DNA of 36,017 nt from an uncultured Akkermansia sp. (GCA_947632055.1 CANRNS010000009.1:1-36017), one strand, 5' to 3'; shown: positions 12,101 to 18,111, numbered from the stretch's first letter. Notes: generated by a model not told the origin, from the letters alone. Program-made: numbers and translations.

Positions 12101-14289
12101 GCGGATTGGACATTGAAGGCACGCTGCAGCTGGAGAACGGCGACCTTGTGGTGAGGGGCGCGGACAGTCATCTGGGCACCCTCAACTTCGCGTACGGCAC
12201 CGACAGCACGACTGCCGAAGGTCTCGTGGTGGACGGCGGCAAGCTGAGCGTCGGGGACATCACGGAGGGCGAAGAGAATTCGGATGGCAACCGAGTGACG
12301 CTGAAACACGGAGGCGTGTTCGAGTTCACCGGCGGGAAAGAAACGGCGAAGGAGCTGGACAGCACGACCTTCTCGGGTTCCGGAACCTTGTCCGTGGCGG
12401 ACGGGTCCAAGTTGACGCTGGGTAAGGAGGATGGCGGCCAGCTGGACGACGTCGGCGTGGAATTGGCTGACGACTCCGAGCTGGATATCGGCAAGGGCAA
12501 CAACACGGTATCCGAGCTCAACGGCACCGGCACGCTCAAGAGCGATGGCGGTGACGATGGCAGCGCCTCGAATCTCACCGTGAGCGGAGGCACCTTTTCC
12601 GGCACGCTGGGTAGAAGCCAGGAAGATGGAAAAGCCGGTAAGCTGACAGTTGCAGACAACGGCAACTTCACCCTGAAGAACGCCAAGAGCGCGGAGGGGA
12701 CGACCCGTGATCCTGATAATGGTAACGCCTGGGACGTGGAGCTGGGCAGCGGGTCACAGCTGACCGTCGACGTGAGTGGTTCGTCCGATGCGCTTGTGCT
12801 GGGCGATGTGGACCTGGGCAACGGCAATCTGACCGTGGACTTCGGGGATGGCTCGATGAAAGAGAACATGCTGGAGGCTGACTTGAGCGCATCCGGATCG
12901 GGAACGCTGGAGTTCCATAGTAACGGAAAGGTGTCGAACAACAGAGGGCTGGATACGGGCTTCGATGTGACGGACGAGGATCTGAAAGGATCCATCGATC
13001 AGCGCGTCAAGTTCACCGGTGCGGGCAACTTCCTGAAGGATAACAGCGTTTACGTCGATGAGAATAACAACCTGTGGGTCCGAACCACCGATGCTCAGCA
13101 GAACAAGCTGGAGCGCGCGCTGCCCCATGCCAACAAGAATGCCCTGGCGGGCGCGGGCATGCTCTGGGATTCGCTGAAGAGCAAATCGCAGCTGGAGTCG
13201 TTCTTCGACACGCTGGACGATCCGAACTCGGATTACAAGCGTCTCATCAACGCCGTCATCGACCAGTATGACAACAACCAGGTCGCGGAGCTGGAGTGCA
13301 CGTTGACCGCCGTGAGCGGCGCGTCCATCTCCACGCTCGGACCTGCCTTGGTGGAAGACCTGCACCGCCAGTTGAAAGCCATCCGCAACCGCACCACCAC
13401 CATGGGCAGTGAAGAGATCTTTGATGTCTATGATGAGTGGCCTATATGGAACATGTGGATCAACGCGGAGAACGGCTATCACAGGTTGGATGCGGACGGC
13501 TACCTGCCTGGCTACACCCTCAACAGCTGGGGCGGCACACTCGGCGTGAATCTGGATGTGAGCAAGCGCACGACTGTCGGCCTGGCTCTCACGGCGATGT
13601 ACGGAGATTTGAAGACGGAGGCGGCGGATACGGCCAAGGGTGACCTGGATACGTTCTACCTGAGCGGCTTTGCCCGCACGATGCGCGGGGCGTGGTCGCA
13701 CACCTTTGTGGTGAGCGGGGGACTGGCCGATATTCGCCTGGATCGCACGGTAAATTACGTCGGCGGCAGCTACAGAACGCATGGCTCCACGGAAGGCTAC
13801 GCTTTCGGCGCCCTGTACGAAGTGGGCTACACCAGGCTCCTGAATAAGAAGGGGACGGTTGCGCTGCAACCCGTGGCCAATATCGAAGTGCGCCATGTGC
13901 AGGTGAACGGCTACACGGAGACGGGCAGCGACGCGGGTCTGAAGGTGGATGACATCGACCAGACGGTGTTTACCCTCGGCATGGGCGCGCGTATGCAGGC
14001 GGTGGTCGGCCACAATACGTTCAACCGGGATGCGATCATTGAGGGTCGGGCGTTGGTCAAGGCGGACTTTGGCGACCGTTCCGGCACGGCGATGAACGGG
14101 CTCATCGGCTCGGCTGTGCGGCGGGAAGTGGAGAGTGCGGAGGTGGGAGCTGTTGGGGTCGAAGTCGGCGCCGGCATCACGGTTCCGCTCGGCTCCAAGT
14201 TCGGTTCCGTCTTCATGGACGCCTCGTTCGAATACCGCCAAGGCTGGATGAGCGTGAACGCGAGCGCAGGCTACAAGATCACCTTCTGA
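151..14289 (+). CDS. Giant autotransporter adhesin, start disrupted
   Basis: Encodes 4712 residues from GTG 151. The passenger is rich in Gly, Thr, Asn, Asp and Val with very few Cys, as expected for a surface-exposed beta-helix. Segments resembling the autotransporter-associated beta-strand repeat (PATR family) are visible near residues 1568-1610 (KTGAGTFTLSNVTGEGGVKV) and 3965-4010 (KTGEGTLTVGDG). Residues about 2010-2700 carry a GG-repeat array. A helical linker (about 4310-4420) precedes a C-terminal beta-barrel ending in Phe. Family knowledge says the barrel inserts in the outer membrane and displays the passenger, usually for adhesion; the ligand cannot be told. The GTG 151 product would lack a complete signal peptide, because the hydrophobic core is encoded upstream at 109-144. 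The gene may thus be a very recent pseudogene, use a non-standard start, or contain a sequencing error. The remaining 14 kb is open with no other break, which argues that selection was recent. No promoter is visible in the 66 bases before the signal segment. Confidence 0.88.
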   Translation: MTMAEFQPTEWEGSGDKYFNDTTPGGQDRDNWDLDTDVHLTGKEYVEWSDTRGFEIVVYGKGSVKTLKLTKTKLGGPAALHQSGDNYLQVDNLWITRAANADNGTANYWTTVPRSGSSHSDRNGQHFFDHVKNFWINDTCFALLDNPFDITNINTNLHLGASQYDDGISTSEYTHVVLWLKKKFETSGYLDVVEDTRIVLQSGTTESVLSVLSVLSVSNMQGSGNLIIGTVRSDQGTLKITGNVDAESGSPYTGVLSFDNVGLTSGVNLLNIELSDDVTFDVKGLKTENEHAGASFTVSGEEGATATVKITNTDDDGGSTAANMQFGEGVTLELAEGAVQTFTGTSSVSKLAGQGTLKIGGGTTTLGTLEDFRGTVDVAAGAMVLFNPGDGETLNLTLSETLGWTFTLAAATESAVGAGLGVEHGTVQYGEVIDAHWQHLSFKATAASAVLEISGALNNVDYIALNDGSGTVKITQGLTGSSGHDHLIVTSGNLEVGGNISGYNTIEVQNRNQVGSMTVTGAVTMNDGGKFNLNYSWAALNLQGGLSGEGALVLTGGGTLTIGGEILHTGSIKVQKTDGHKWARLVLDADASSLVGGVILSGTLWQNEVGTAAEQPYQLVLAGSTGGDSVKGLKKITVNTNGDTTQTGSNVKVTGKWQVGDLDIESGKTLTFDGTGSVTFGNDSVDDSTGAHVGDGSILSLNSGTYSGKLQVAINLGEGDAEATGGKIVLGEGVELQDSLEISLAGDWLGNLSILSEYQLFDGMTAELLGKVTLDSSINESLSARKLQLKLNEQGQLTVLRTADAVLTWSSSDGTWENKGQTKWKLNSDVLEEDNFVNGDNVTFDSSESGVSSTVQLAGDVVAGTITIKGTFSGAGSATSGWTFGTSDSAAKTLTINGGIALDGNTQALFDEHVSVRLDNTQTEGFSITGAGDITFAGDMTGTATGGGKLVIGDDSDATVVRLTKGGANHQLGEVEVKQGSRLVISGFTTGSNFGSWADGSGTVYGDGAVVLAGTVTTSHYGGDASILKRLLSGNYTYDSASDTLTISHTLKDLYIGDPDVDTSASGMTMSFGNGDNTGTMHNSLLTVERLHVSEGAGLIVGNYNFFRFLPATMSGGPSSNTILLAGAGNGSGASHDAALVLTESITIDWDIEMEKNATIGVNSVRTVTVGGLFTVGSDKTFTKNGDGGLNLTKFHGASDSANVGNIVVAKGKLNITGLSEAGDTYLAESVTVTANGVVSDNEPNSVAEFAAGTDFTVGTVAFTGDASGAGPQCTTNAAVRVANGATLTIEELDLTESNGTITGSDSEAGTAGTIVIESFKENSGHSLRVGWAGEHVNVTLGKSGGDEEGFDFDGGLYLANGNTVTLASDGSIGWLGGNTNAASLTTGWNAIGGTITTDVEEGVTLTLNGDGKTSGNYTINENVKLFIDNSSNQQTFISSTIHGDIEINTNKTLAFEEAKNGDANTIESESELSGNGTLKVQSNGGSWAALIWKGTVNDFTGKLEFGTTGGGAAILELQADLEVGNLETQVNGVINGSDHTLKLNYTDEEHVGSAAQSQTLTLGEGVTLEKTGAGTFTLSNVTGEGGVKVSDGTLLVNGAGWEVDEVEVASGGILGAADGSDSDVKGTVKLTGGTLTRRSEATNNTFVSVNVASGGSKITTGDGNGVLTIQELTGDQALTIENANGTNKRVVVKTLKDYTGAITGTLNINGSIDMGDGKTGGTVEKLVVGDGHRLSMTGAGNFTATSLVLNGTLNMVRGGAGNLTVTTLSGLGKGATLSYAGTPTADNLIALKIDDIQTALNALGDGATLTLDVSGLELKLRNNFFCLGITGDGQGDANVLYHDLFTAVDDLASDQGGDFELRWGSSDGENETMLYLRMDFIEKGETEYDVNWGIVRDKENHRGPGKNKMDTYVKAYVGADGEEGVLDQLLAAEDDKQFFTDAVLSLAGTGSTGDVNKEENPFTEWNGEITAIRLTKGDENRTNTLLSVVGGSVFRDGDTPTKESRNSFIVLKVDDDNAEHASYHLLAGGSACVSENSGGSEAFVGFVGNTHLQVQGGTVDYLVGGNHVTNTFFGFQGDTFISVFDDNGSDNGVKSNVRGGIAGGSVITYSDEYGDSHYDFEGNTHIFIYTLLSTPSTRGEEEGNVLNPPKISDGTTEGGATGFAAVVGGNVWIDVPDGKGADNISPTFRGSTSIFVNLLDGEAIEDDTTLDANNGDGLNGKGTFDKAIVGGNYTVPKEPGENAESLTSNFIGTTEEGEYATHITIYAKDDHTFTGGINGASRRDSLGAGTTNFTGNTLVELHGGAYTNVVAGGMWFEAPTNTETSFHIGVFTGNSNVEIHDGTFFRVVGGNVSLESAQGSQDSFKGKSSVTIYGGFFGPTVDRDVTEQTEVPFVAGGSFYRSPDGTPDHMQRAGVADKVLTELKIYGGSFTDVHLVGGDYVNSYKKDSSADTRGSTIQGDTRVVIGWSEEEGDEQPDKQPDITGVVVGGSYLTDEGKGGKSTITGSTNVVINGGVIRAEVYGDDDTYHAHGRVAVVAGSMLIDSLDGEGESGGHTIEIQTDTNLTINGGTIDGFVVGGSYASDSKGTNTINLGGTVTINLKGGTIDGNIIGGHYSENTTNPDNLTLGDVKINVDGSTVHGLIFGGSFRRVNPDPGEALEVHPQQGDITINLTSGSVAGGVYAAGNHLNTGDYAELHVHTKSTAVHVTGDMVFTQYTGTTVSGKPTNYTQFVLSGGYQKNILAGHDIEDFSTVGYNEETGTWAEGAALLHFSNEGDDDSFGNLAQFSTNLILQDFDAVEVDEGLRVDLSGSVMRVMHKVAGVEEEDAPNYDVFIKQGKGDLILKGLSSWNAQKFNKTTGRVGTEEEYKGRIVIENGHLVLNGTGSQSLLGGLRFNMGKDHLVATGLEGDAYLQAQGGLKFSLAGASTKNKVTLKLDGIGEQNSLSEGIYRLASGVDWSSLFGKSMPDDTDFSDAVLEYFNVVDQKDGTLAHFFADGEATGLGSDIKKMFKFERGSDGESLVLRVYLWSEEDWVWSGENKDHIWDGSTHNFYRTGDETIETNATAFFFEGAYTEGDVRVRGDITVANINVQSGRFNFVADNDASKLTVETSLIIGPGGDALGEGVTVADRDKITASAGIGLDGENIPSIELNIGGQLVLNHEKALGDDTEIIMNGGTLAYGELTETQLVLANGALSHIKKPDYASTDGKNAVLRIQVGKSASDLASDPSSVAREDEYMVHEELRASDSGTMTDNPGIELGIRRGVIKSGRGVYEFEYTGKIEDENGGGKGSNSGKFDGTLRSREGRLEMVFSSENDSTVEIKANDEESFSGNRDRLLLLSAEDEKAELQLIARNGAKVQVLRGMTGNGTIIIGEDPEEGPDVTGRYTLATTGDELKAQNEGFTGTLDLKGDGTNSDVLVKGSTATLGNENSTLKLDGRAIVLDSDVTAATITVKEVQVAEGTTNYLGGYDTAGKGDADKAITLKAPVTGDGTLASAKGGFNHTIDGDMSNFNGTLIAGDSEVGTDGEDSTWTLRNSGASLTQENLELEFGIAGTGSVKVDYGLENDKLGKVYLKGVIGGDGGNNSVVLENAMDGAVLVIAGDKNTSTGNLVFNGNEIWLGDNGIEANWTGNSLSGENGSFVLRNGTLKNALTNKGGVALKVDTAKSEQGLVTVNVGDTTGSQFDEITINEGGRLRGVNGDITVGSGEGETKVKLVFSKDSLGNVQGAGKASDYLIGSTGGLVITEVSPTAIELKEGQYYDDSDPSFVIDFSNEALLKIIMDHRDADIATYLRALSGGTITFEGDAKDALDQLMRTGKYSKLLGDVGFTLDAVGGDFILRGSSADIYLVLSEKNDPDFKQSDPRDVDTAEEAGRLAEKKATLLDEGTTLTLDLGEGKAGTDMTVNNLVGLSGSTVNATGDGTVTLKNSLADPDPMEDDKWLEDVVGKVEPQGRDTEFDGKLKGESGVTYKKTGEGTLTVGDGTEKGGLDIEGTLQLENGDLVVRGADSHLGTLNFAYGTDSTTAEGLVVDGGKLSVGDITEGEENSDGNRVTLKHGGVFEFTGGKETAKELDSTTFSGSGTLSVADGSKLTLGKEDGGQLDDVGVELADDSELDIGKGNNTVSELNGTGTLKSDGGDDGSASNLTVSGGTFSGTLGRSQEDGKAGKLTVADNGNFTLKNAKSAEGTTRDPDNGNAWDVELGSGSQLTVDVSGSSDALVLGDVDLGNGNLTVDFGDGSMKENMLEADLSASGSGTLEFHSNGKVSNNRGLDTGFDVTDEDLKGSIDQRVKFTGAGNFLKDNSVYVDENNNLWVRTTDAQQNKLERALPHANKNALAGAGMLWDSLKSKSQLESFFDTLDDPNSDYKRLINAVIDQYDNNQVAELECTLTAVSGASISTLGPALVEDLHRQLKAIRNRTTTMGSEEIFDVYDEWPIWNMWINAENGYHRLDADGYLPGYTLNSWGGTLGVNLDVSKRTTVGLALTAMYGDLKTEAADTAKGDLDTFYLSGFARTMRGAWSHTFVVSGGLADIRLDRTVNYVGGSYRTHGSTEGYAFGALYEVGYTRLLNKKGTVALQPVANIEVRHVQVNGYTETGSDAGLKVDDIDQTVFTLGMGARMQAVVGHNTFNRDAIIEGRALVKADFGDRSGTAMNGLIGSAVRREVESAEVGAVGVEVGAGITVPLGSKFGSVFMDASFEYRQGWMSVNASAGYKITF
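772..804 (+). repeat. 9-bp in-frame tandem repeat inside the adhesin gene
   Basis: The unit GTGTTGTCG is repeated three times at 772-798, followed by a partial unit GTGTCG at 799-804. It encodes VLS-VLS-VLS-VS. Because the unit is a multiple of three, slippage would change passenger length without breaking the frame. Confidence 0.9.
6187..8240 (+). repeat. Degenerate GG-motif protein repeat array in the adhesin passenger
   Basis: Roughly residues 2013-2697 of the adhesin contain about a dozen copies of a loose motif: a short strand such as GNTxVxI, then HGG or NGG, then 5-8 residues, then VVGGS/N. Examples are VQGGTVDYLVGGNHV, IHDGTFFRVVGGNV, INGGTIDGFVVGGSY and LKGGTIDGNIIGGHY. Copies are divergent and unevenly spaced by insertions of 10-40 residues. 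The regular GG turns suggest successive coils of a beta-solenoid (inference). It differs from the PATR-like segments before and after it. Confidence 0.75.
13423..14286 (+). other. Autotransporter beta-barrel translocator domain
   Basis: Residues about 4425-4712 of the adhesin alternate hydrophobic and polar residues in amphipathic strands, with aromatic girdle residues (WPIWNMWINAENGYHRLD at its start) and end in GYKITF with a C-terminal Phe, the outer-membrane assembly signal. Length of about 285 residues fits the autotransporter beta-domain family (PF03797 type). It is preceded by a conserved helical linker including LTAVSGASISTLGPALVEDL and LKAIRNRTTTMG. Confidence 0.88.
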
Positions 14290-14380
14290 CGAAACGAGCG
14301 CAAACCGCAAGGCGACCCGCACTCCCCACACGCAGCCAGCCACCTTGCACAGGGCCGTTGGCAGTTTTGCGTTGTCCATA

Positions 14381-14406
14381 GCAACCGCATGTCTTCATGC
14401 GGTTGC
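14381..14406. terminator. Perfect 11-bp hairpin after the adhesin gene
   Basis: GCAACCGCATG at 14381-14391 pairs perfectly with 14396-14406 across a TCTT loop, 92 bases after the adhesin stop. No T-run follows, so it is not a classical intrinsic terminator. It may stabilise the 3' end of the 14-kb message or, because its right arm overlaps the -35 box at 14403-14408, act as an operator for the next gene. Confidence 0.5.
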
Positions 14407-14431
14407 CACGGAAGCCTGTTTGTGGTACACT
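14403..14431 (+). promoter_or_regulatory. Sigma-70-type promoter for the YdeI-family gene
   Basis: TTGCCA (14403-14408), a 17-base spacer, then TACACT (14426-14431) preceded by TGG, an extended -10. Predicted transcription start is near 14438, giving a leader of about 12 bases to GTG 14450. The -35 box overlaps the right arm of the hairpin at 14381-14406. Confidence 0.6.
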
Positions 14432-14449
14432 TAGCGCGTGGAGTCCCTC

Positions 14450-15028
14450 GTGAAATTAGATGCTATGACTCGCGATGACTTGAGGCGTTGGTATTTGCAG
14501 CATGCTTCCAGCTCCCGCGAGTGTTGGGTGCAGCTCGCTCGCGCTTCATTCTCTTCGCCGCGTCCTCTTTCTTATTTGGACGCGGTGGAGGAGGCTCTCT
14601 GCTTCGGATGGATTGACAGTGTTGTGCGCCGCATGGATGATGGCGTAACGCGCCAGCGCTTTTCCCCTCGGCGTCCTGGTTCAGCCTCCAATTGGAGCGA
14701 GTTGAATAAGGCTCGCTGTGTGCGTCTGGAGCGACTCGGCCTTATGACCCCCGCCGGTCGCGAGACCTTGTCGCGAGCGCGTCGGTTCTGCATATCTGAG
14801 GACGTGATGGCGGCTTTGCGTGCGGATAAAAAGGTGTGGCGAAATTTCTGCGCTTTTCCCGAACTTTACCGCCGGGTGCGCATTGATACCATCCAGATTA
14901 AACGCAAGCAACCCGATCTCTTTGCCAGGCGTCTCGCTAAGTTGATCGACTTCACGCGGCGCGGCGAGATGTTCGGAGCGTGGAATGATGGCGGCAGGTT
15001 GGAGGAGGGAGATGTACCGTCTGATTGA
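14450..15028 (+). CDS. YdeI/OmpD-associated family protein
   Basis: A 192-residue protein matching the YdeI/OmpD-associated family by eye: EALCFGWIDS, then RQRFSPRRPGS, NWSELNK, LMTPAGRE and a basic C-terminal helix (IKRKQPDLFARRLAKLIDFT). The family is widespread and has been linked to peptide/bacteriocin resistance in some bacteria, but its biochemical role is unclear; the protein lacks a signal peptide and should be cytoplasmic. Start: GTG 14450 has GGAG six bases upstream (14440-14443) and lies just after a good promoter. GTG 14438 would add four residues and sits at the predicted transcription start; ATG 14465 would remove five. The gene stands alone between the adhesin and the TolC-like lipoprotein. 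Confidence 0.8.
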   Translation: MKLDAMTRDDLRRWYLQHASSSRECWVQLARASFSSPRPLSYLDAVEEALCFGWIDSVVRRMDDGVTRQRFSPRRPGSASNWSELNKARCVRLERLGLMTPAGRETLSRARRFCISEDVMAALRADKKVWRNFCAFPELYRRVRIDTIQIKRKQPDLFARRLAKLIDFTRRGEMFGAWNDGGRLEEGDVPSD

Positions 15029-15106
15029 TTAAAAAAAACTGATTTTTTACTTTTCTTCAAGAATCTTGCTTGCCGGGAGCAAGGCAATGTGGTAGGATAC
15101 GCAGCG

Positions 15107-16348
15107 GTGAGGCGCATTTTCTTCATATTGCTTGGGCTGACGTGCATCTGTTCGTGCAGCGTCAAACGGCATCTTGCGCGAGCAGAGTCGCAGGTTGAGC
15201 GCATGTATGAGGAAACCAAGAATTGGAATGCTGTACCTGAGCGTTCGATTACCTGGGATCAGGCGGTGAGCATACTCATGCGGCACAATGTGGGGGTGCA
15301 GGAAGTTGAGGACCAGATTCGACAGGCTGAGCGCGATTCGCTCAGCGTGTACACAGAGATGGTGCCGGGGCTTTCCTATTACGGATACATCACTCGTTCC
15401 TTGTCTACGTTGACCGATGCGGTGAATTCCGAGGAGATGAATCATTCCGTCAATGTGACCTTCGGTATGCCGGCGCTCACCCAGGTTCCCTACCGGGTAT
15501 ATTCTGCCAAGGTGCGCACGATATCCGCTCTCAAGGCGAAGGAAGGGAAGTGCAGGGAAGCGGTTTCGCGTTTGTACAAAATGGTGCGCGAGCGAGAGGT
15601 AGAGATGAAGCTGCGCGAGCTCGAGCAAAAAGCGCCTGAGGAATTGAAAAATCAGGATAACGCGGGCCTTTCCCAGAAAAAGGATCAGGATGAGCAATAC
15701 TGGCGTGACATCGCTAGACAACTCGGCCGCTCGGATGCGCGCTGGAATATTCTTCCAGAAAGCATGCCCCACATTGTCTGGAGTGAGTACCAAAGCCGAC
15801 TGGATCGCTTGAGTGAACTCGTCGCATGCCAATACGCGATGCGTCTCGAACAGGCCCGCATGGCTCAATACAGCGTGGCGCTCAACTACTTGCCAACCAT
15901 TAACACCAGCATTTACAGCCCCTCGCTCTTTTCTTCTTCCGGCGGCATCTATCAGGGCGCTTTCCTGGATATGGATGACACGCGCCTCAACCTCAGCATT
16001 AGCTACACCGTCGATACCAAACTTTACAATTGGTACAATTACAAGCAGAGCAAAGATCGCTACGAACGTGAGAAGTTGAAGTTGGTGGATGAGATGATTG
16101 ACCACCGGACCCGTATTCAAAAACTACGCGCTAGCATGAATGAATATTACAATTGGCGCAGCTTCATGCTCAAGCAAATTAATTATCTGAACGCCAAAAA
16201 TGTTTCAACGGCGGAGGAGTACATCAACCGTGCCAAGAGTGTGTACAGCATGCGTCGCGAGTTGCTGGAGCAAGAGAAAAAGGCCATTGAATCCGAGGCG
16301 GCCGTCATTTTGGAGTACGGCATGCCCAACGAGGCCGCGCGCTCCTGA
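15107..16348 (+). CDS. TolC-like outer-membrane efflux lipoprotein
   Basis: A 413-residue exported protein. From GTG 15107 the N-terminus is MRRIFFILLGLTCICSCS, a short lipoprotein-type signal with Cys at the end of the hydrophobic stretch. The rest alternates long helices with two beta-rich stretches (LSYYGYITRSLS and PTINTSIYSP...LNLSISYTVDTK), the internal duplication typical of TolC/outer-membrane factor proteins (PF02321 type). Such proteins form trimeric channels for tripartite pumps, but no inner-membrane pump or adaptor gene is adjacent. Start choice: AGGA at 15094-15097 is nine bases before GTG 15107. A start at 15089 would add six residues and lacks a ribosome site. A weak promoter match (TTGCCG 15070, TAGGAT 15093) overlaps that AGGA, so a nearly leaderless transcript is also possible. 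The gene ends five bases from the convergent next gene. Confidence 0.65.
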   Translation: MRRIFFILLGLTCICSCSVKRHLARAESQVERMYEETKNWNAVPERSITWDQAVSILMRHNVGVQEVEDQIRQAERDSLSVYTEMVPGLSYYGYITRSLSTLTDAVNSEEMNHSVNVTFGMPALTQVPYRVYSAKVRTISALKAKEGKCREAVSRLYKMVREREVEMKLRELEQKAPEELKNQDNAGLSQKKDQDEQYWRDIARQLGRSDARWNILPESMPHIVWSEYQSRLDRLSELVACQYAMRLEQARMAQYSVALNYLPTINTSIYSPSLFSSSGGIYQGAFLDMDDTRLNLSISYTVDTKLYNWYNYKQSKDRYEREKLKLVDEMIDHRTRIQKLRASMNEYYNWRSFMLKQINYLNAKNVSTAEEYINRAKSVYSMRRELLEQEKKAIESEAAVILEYGMPNEAARS

Positions 16349-16353
16349 GGTTT

Positions 16354-17163
16354 TTATGGCAAGGCGGAGCGCATGAGTCGTTCCAGCAGGCTCTTCAGCC
16401 TTGGCTCGTTGAAATAATCGTGACTTCGGAGGGAGTCGTGTACATTGCGGAGTTCATCCGCCACGTGGCGCAACCGAGTGCGAGCCGGTTCCAGCGCTTC
16501 ACGCTGTTCATCGCTGTTTGGGGCGGCAAGCTGGGTAAGCATGTTGCGCGTATGTTCGATGTGGTGGAGCAAATCTTCCACGGTGTTGGCTCCATCGCGC
16601 GCACTGGCATCGTCACATATTTTACGCAGTGTGTAGAGGGCGTCCTCAATTTCATCCGTCAGTTGATTGTAAAGCTGGCTGTGCGGCATATCGTCCGCAC
16701 GCAGAACGGATGCATGGTCTTTGCCGAATTTGTATTCTTCAAAAACGTCCAGAAGTCTCCGACTGCCGTACGCCCCCACATCCTGCAGTCTTGTAATGAT
16801 GTCCAGCACTGCTTGGGAGAGATGCGTCAGCTCAGTCATGTCGCCATGGATCGTCTGCGTGTCTTGCGCATCGGTGAGGGGAAGTTTCCTGAGCTGATGC
16901 AGCTTGTTGTCGAGCTCCTTTAATTTTGTTCGCAGCGGTTCAGTAGCCCTATCAGCCGTCGTCCGATCCGTAATTCCACCGAGCAGTCGCAAAACTTCAC
17001 GCGCGTCAGCGAGCATCTGCTCTCCAAGTTCGCGCAGCTTCTCCGACCTCACCGCCGCAGGAGTTGCCGGATGTTCACTTGCCGACTCCTGCTGCAACTC
17101 TTGGGCGCCGCAGAGCGGCGACAAGAGCAGGATTCCGGGAATGATGGCTCTTCTGGCTGGCAT
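16354..17163 (-). CDS. Secreted all-helical hypothetical protein
   Basis: A 269-residue protein that I do not recognise. The N-terminus (MPARRAIIPGILLLSPLCGA) is a Sec signal peptide with a likely cut after CGA or GAQ; the mature part is probably periplasmic. The remainder is almost entirely charged, heptad-like helix (Leu, Glu, Arg, Asp rich, for example KLRELGEQMLADAREVLRLL and KSLLERLMRSALP at the C-terminus), compatible with a helical bundle. A single internal Cys (KICDD) is present. It is transcribed away from tpiA, sharing a 180-base divergent spacer, and converges on the TolC-like gene with only five bases between stops, so the two may affect each other's 3' ends. Confidence 0.7.
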   Translation of the reverse strand: MPARRAIIPGILLLSPLCGAQELQQESASEHPATPAAVRSEKLRELGEQMLADAREVLRLLGGITDRTTADRATEPLRTKLKELDNKLHQLRKLPLTDAQDTQTIHGDMTELTHLSQAVLDIITRLQDVGAYGSRRLLDVFEEYKFGKDHASVLRADDMPHSQLYNQLTDEIEDALYTLRKICDDASARDGANTVEDLLHHIEHTRNMLTQLAAPNSDEQREALEPARTRLRHVADELRNVHDSLRSHDYFNEPRLKSLLERLMRSALP

Positions 17164-17267
17164 GATAGTTCATCCTACGCTTCGTATTGCTCGCTGTCAA
17201 GTTACTTTCTGCGCTATTTTTTCTGAATTGCGGATGTGGATTTGCCGGGAAAGGACTGTGATTGAAC

Positions 17268-17296
17268 TTGACTTTTTGGCTCAAAATCTGTAGTCT
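17268..17296 (+). promoter_or_regulatory. Candidate tpiA promoter
   Basis: TTGACT (17268-17273), a 17-base spacer, then TAGTCT (17291-17296), about 47 bases before the tpiA start. The -35 box is strong and the -10 box weak. The rest of the 17164-17343 spacer is AT-rich and must also hold the promoter of the divergent gene, which I could not place. Confidence 0.4.
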
Positions 17297-17343
17297 GACT
17301 CCGGCTCCTCTGTTGGAGAAAACAATCAGAAAACAATAAAACT

Positions 17344-18111
17344 ATGTCACGTACACCGATTATTGCCGCTAACTGGAAGATGAACATCGGACCTTCTGAG
17401 GCCCGTGCATTTTTGGCTGCTTTCAAAGAGGAAAAACTTTGCGAATGCAAGGGAGTGGAAAAAGTGATAGTCCCTCCTTTCGTCACGATACCGGCTGTTG
17501 TGGAGACGCTGAACGGGTGCAGTTGCCTGGGCGTCGGCGCACAGGATGTAAGCGATCACGATAATGGCGCTTTCACCGGTGAAGTTTCTACGGCGATGCT
17601 CACGGAGCTCGGTTGCCGCTACGTGGTGCTCGGTCACAGCGAGCGCCGCCAGTACCACGGCGAGACCAACGCCTACATCAATAAAAAGATTCACAAGGCC
17701 CTGTCCGCCGGACTCATCCCGATCTACTGCATCGGCGAAACGCTGGAGCAGCGCGAGGGTGGCCAACTGGAGCAGGTGCTGCGCACTCAGGTGACGGACG
17801 GTCTCGCGGGACTCACGTCGGAGCAGGTGGCCGGACTTGTGATTGCCTACGAACCGGTATGGGCCATTGGCACGGGCAAGACGGCGTCCGCCGCTGATGC
17901 GCAGTCAGCCCACGCTTTCATCCGCAGTGTGGTGGCGGAGATCTTCGGTGAGGATGCCGCATCGAAAGTTCGCATCCAGTACGGCGGCTCCGTGAAACCG
18001 GCCAACGCTGCCGAGCTGATGAGCCAGCCGGACATCGACGGTGCTCTGGTGGGTGGCGCCGCGTTGAAGGCGGATTCCTTCGCTGCCATCATTCGCGCGG
18101 CCGCCGCGTAA
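17344..18111 (+). CDS. tpiA: Triosephosphate isomerase
   Basis: A 255-residue cytoplasmic enzyme interconverting dihydroxyacetone phosphate and glyceraldehyde 3-phosphate in glycolysis and gluconeogenesis. Active-site residues are all present: Asn10 and Lys12 in ANWKMN, His98 in VLGHSERR, and Glu170 in AYEPVWAIGTG, whose WAIGTG forms the mobile loop. The phosphate-binding segments YGGSVKPAN and GALVGGAAL follow. Full length for a TIM barrel. ATG 17344 is the only sensible start, since the protein begins five residues before the conserved first strand. There is no clear Shine-Dalgarno site. The gene is monocistronic: own promoter candidate upstream and a strong intrinsic terminator downstream. 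Confidence 0.98.
   Translation: MSRTPIIAANWKMNIGPSEARAFLAAFKEEKLCECKGVEKVIVPPFVTIPAVVETLNGCSCLGVGAQDVSDHDNGAFTGEVSTAMLTELGCRYVVLGHSERRQYHGETNAYINKKIHKALSAGLIPIYCIGETLEQREGGQLEQVLRTQVTDGLAGLTSEQVAGLVIAYEPVWAIGTGKTASAADAQSAHAFIRSVVAEIFGEDAASKVRIQYGGSVKPANAAELMSQPDIDGALVGGAALKADSFAAIIRAAAA

Noticed and set aside
12754..14379. 541-residue minus-strand frame over the autotransporter beta-barrel
   Set aside because: The plus strand encodes a clear beta-barrel with C-terminal Phe; the antisense frame shows no motif and is explained by codon bias.
15029..15060. A-run/T-run after the YdeI-family gene as an intrinsic terminator
   Set aside because: The possible stem is only A-T pairs without a GC-rich part, so it would be too weak to call.
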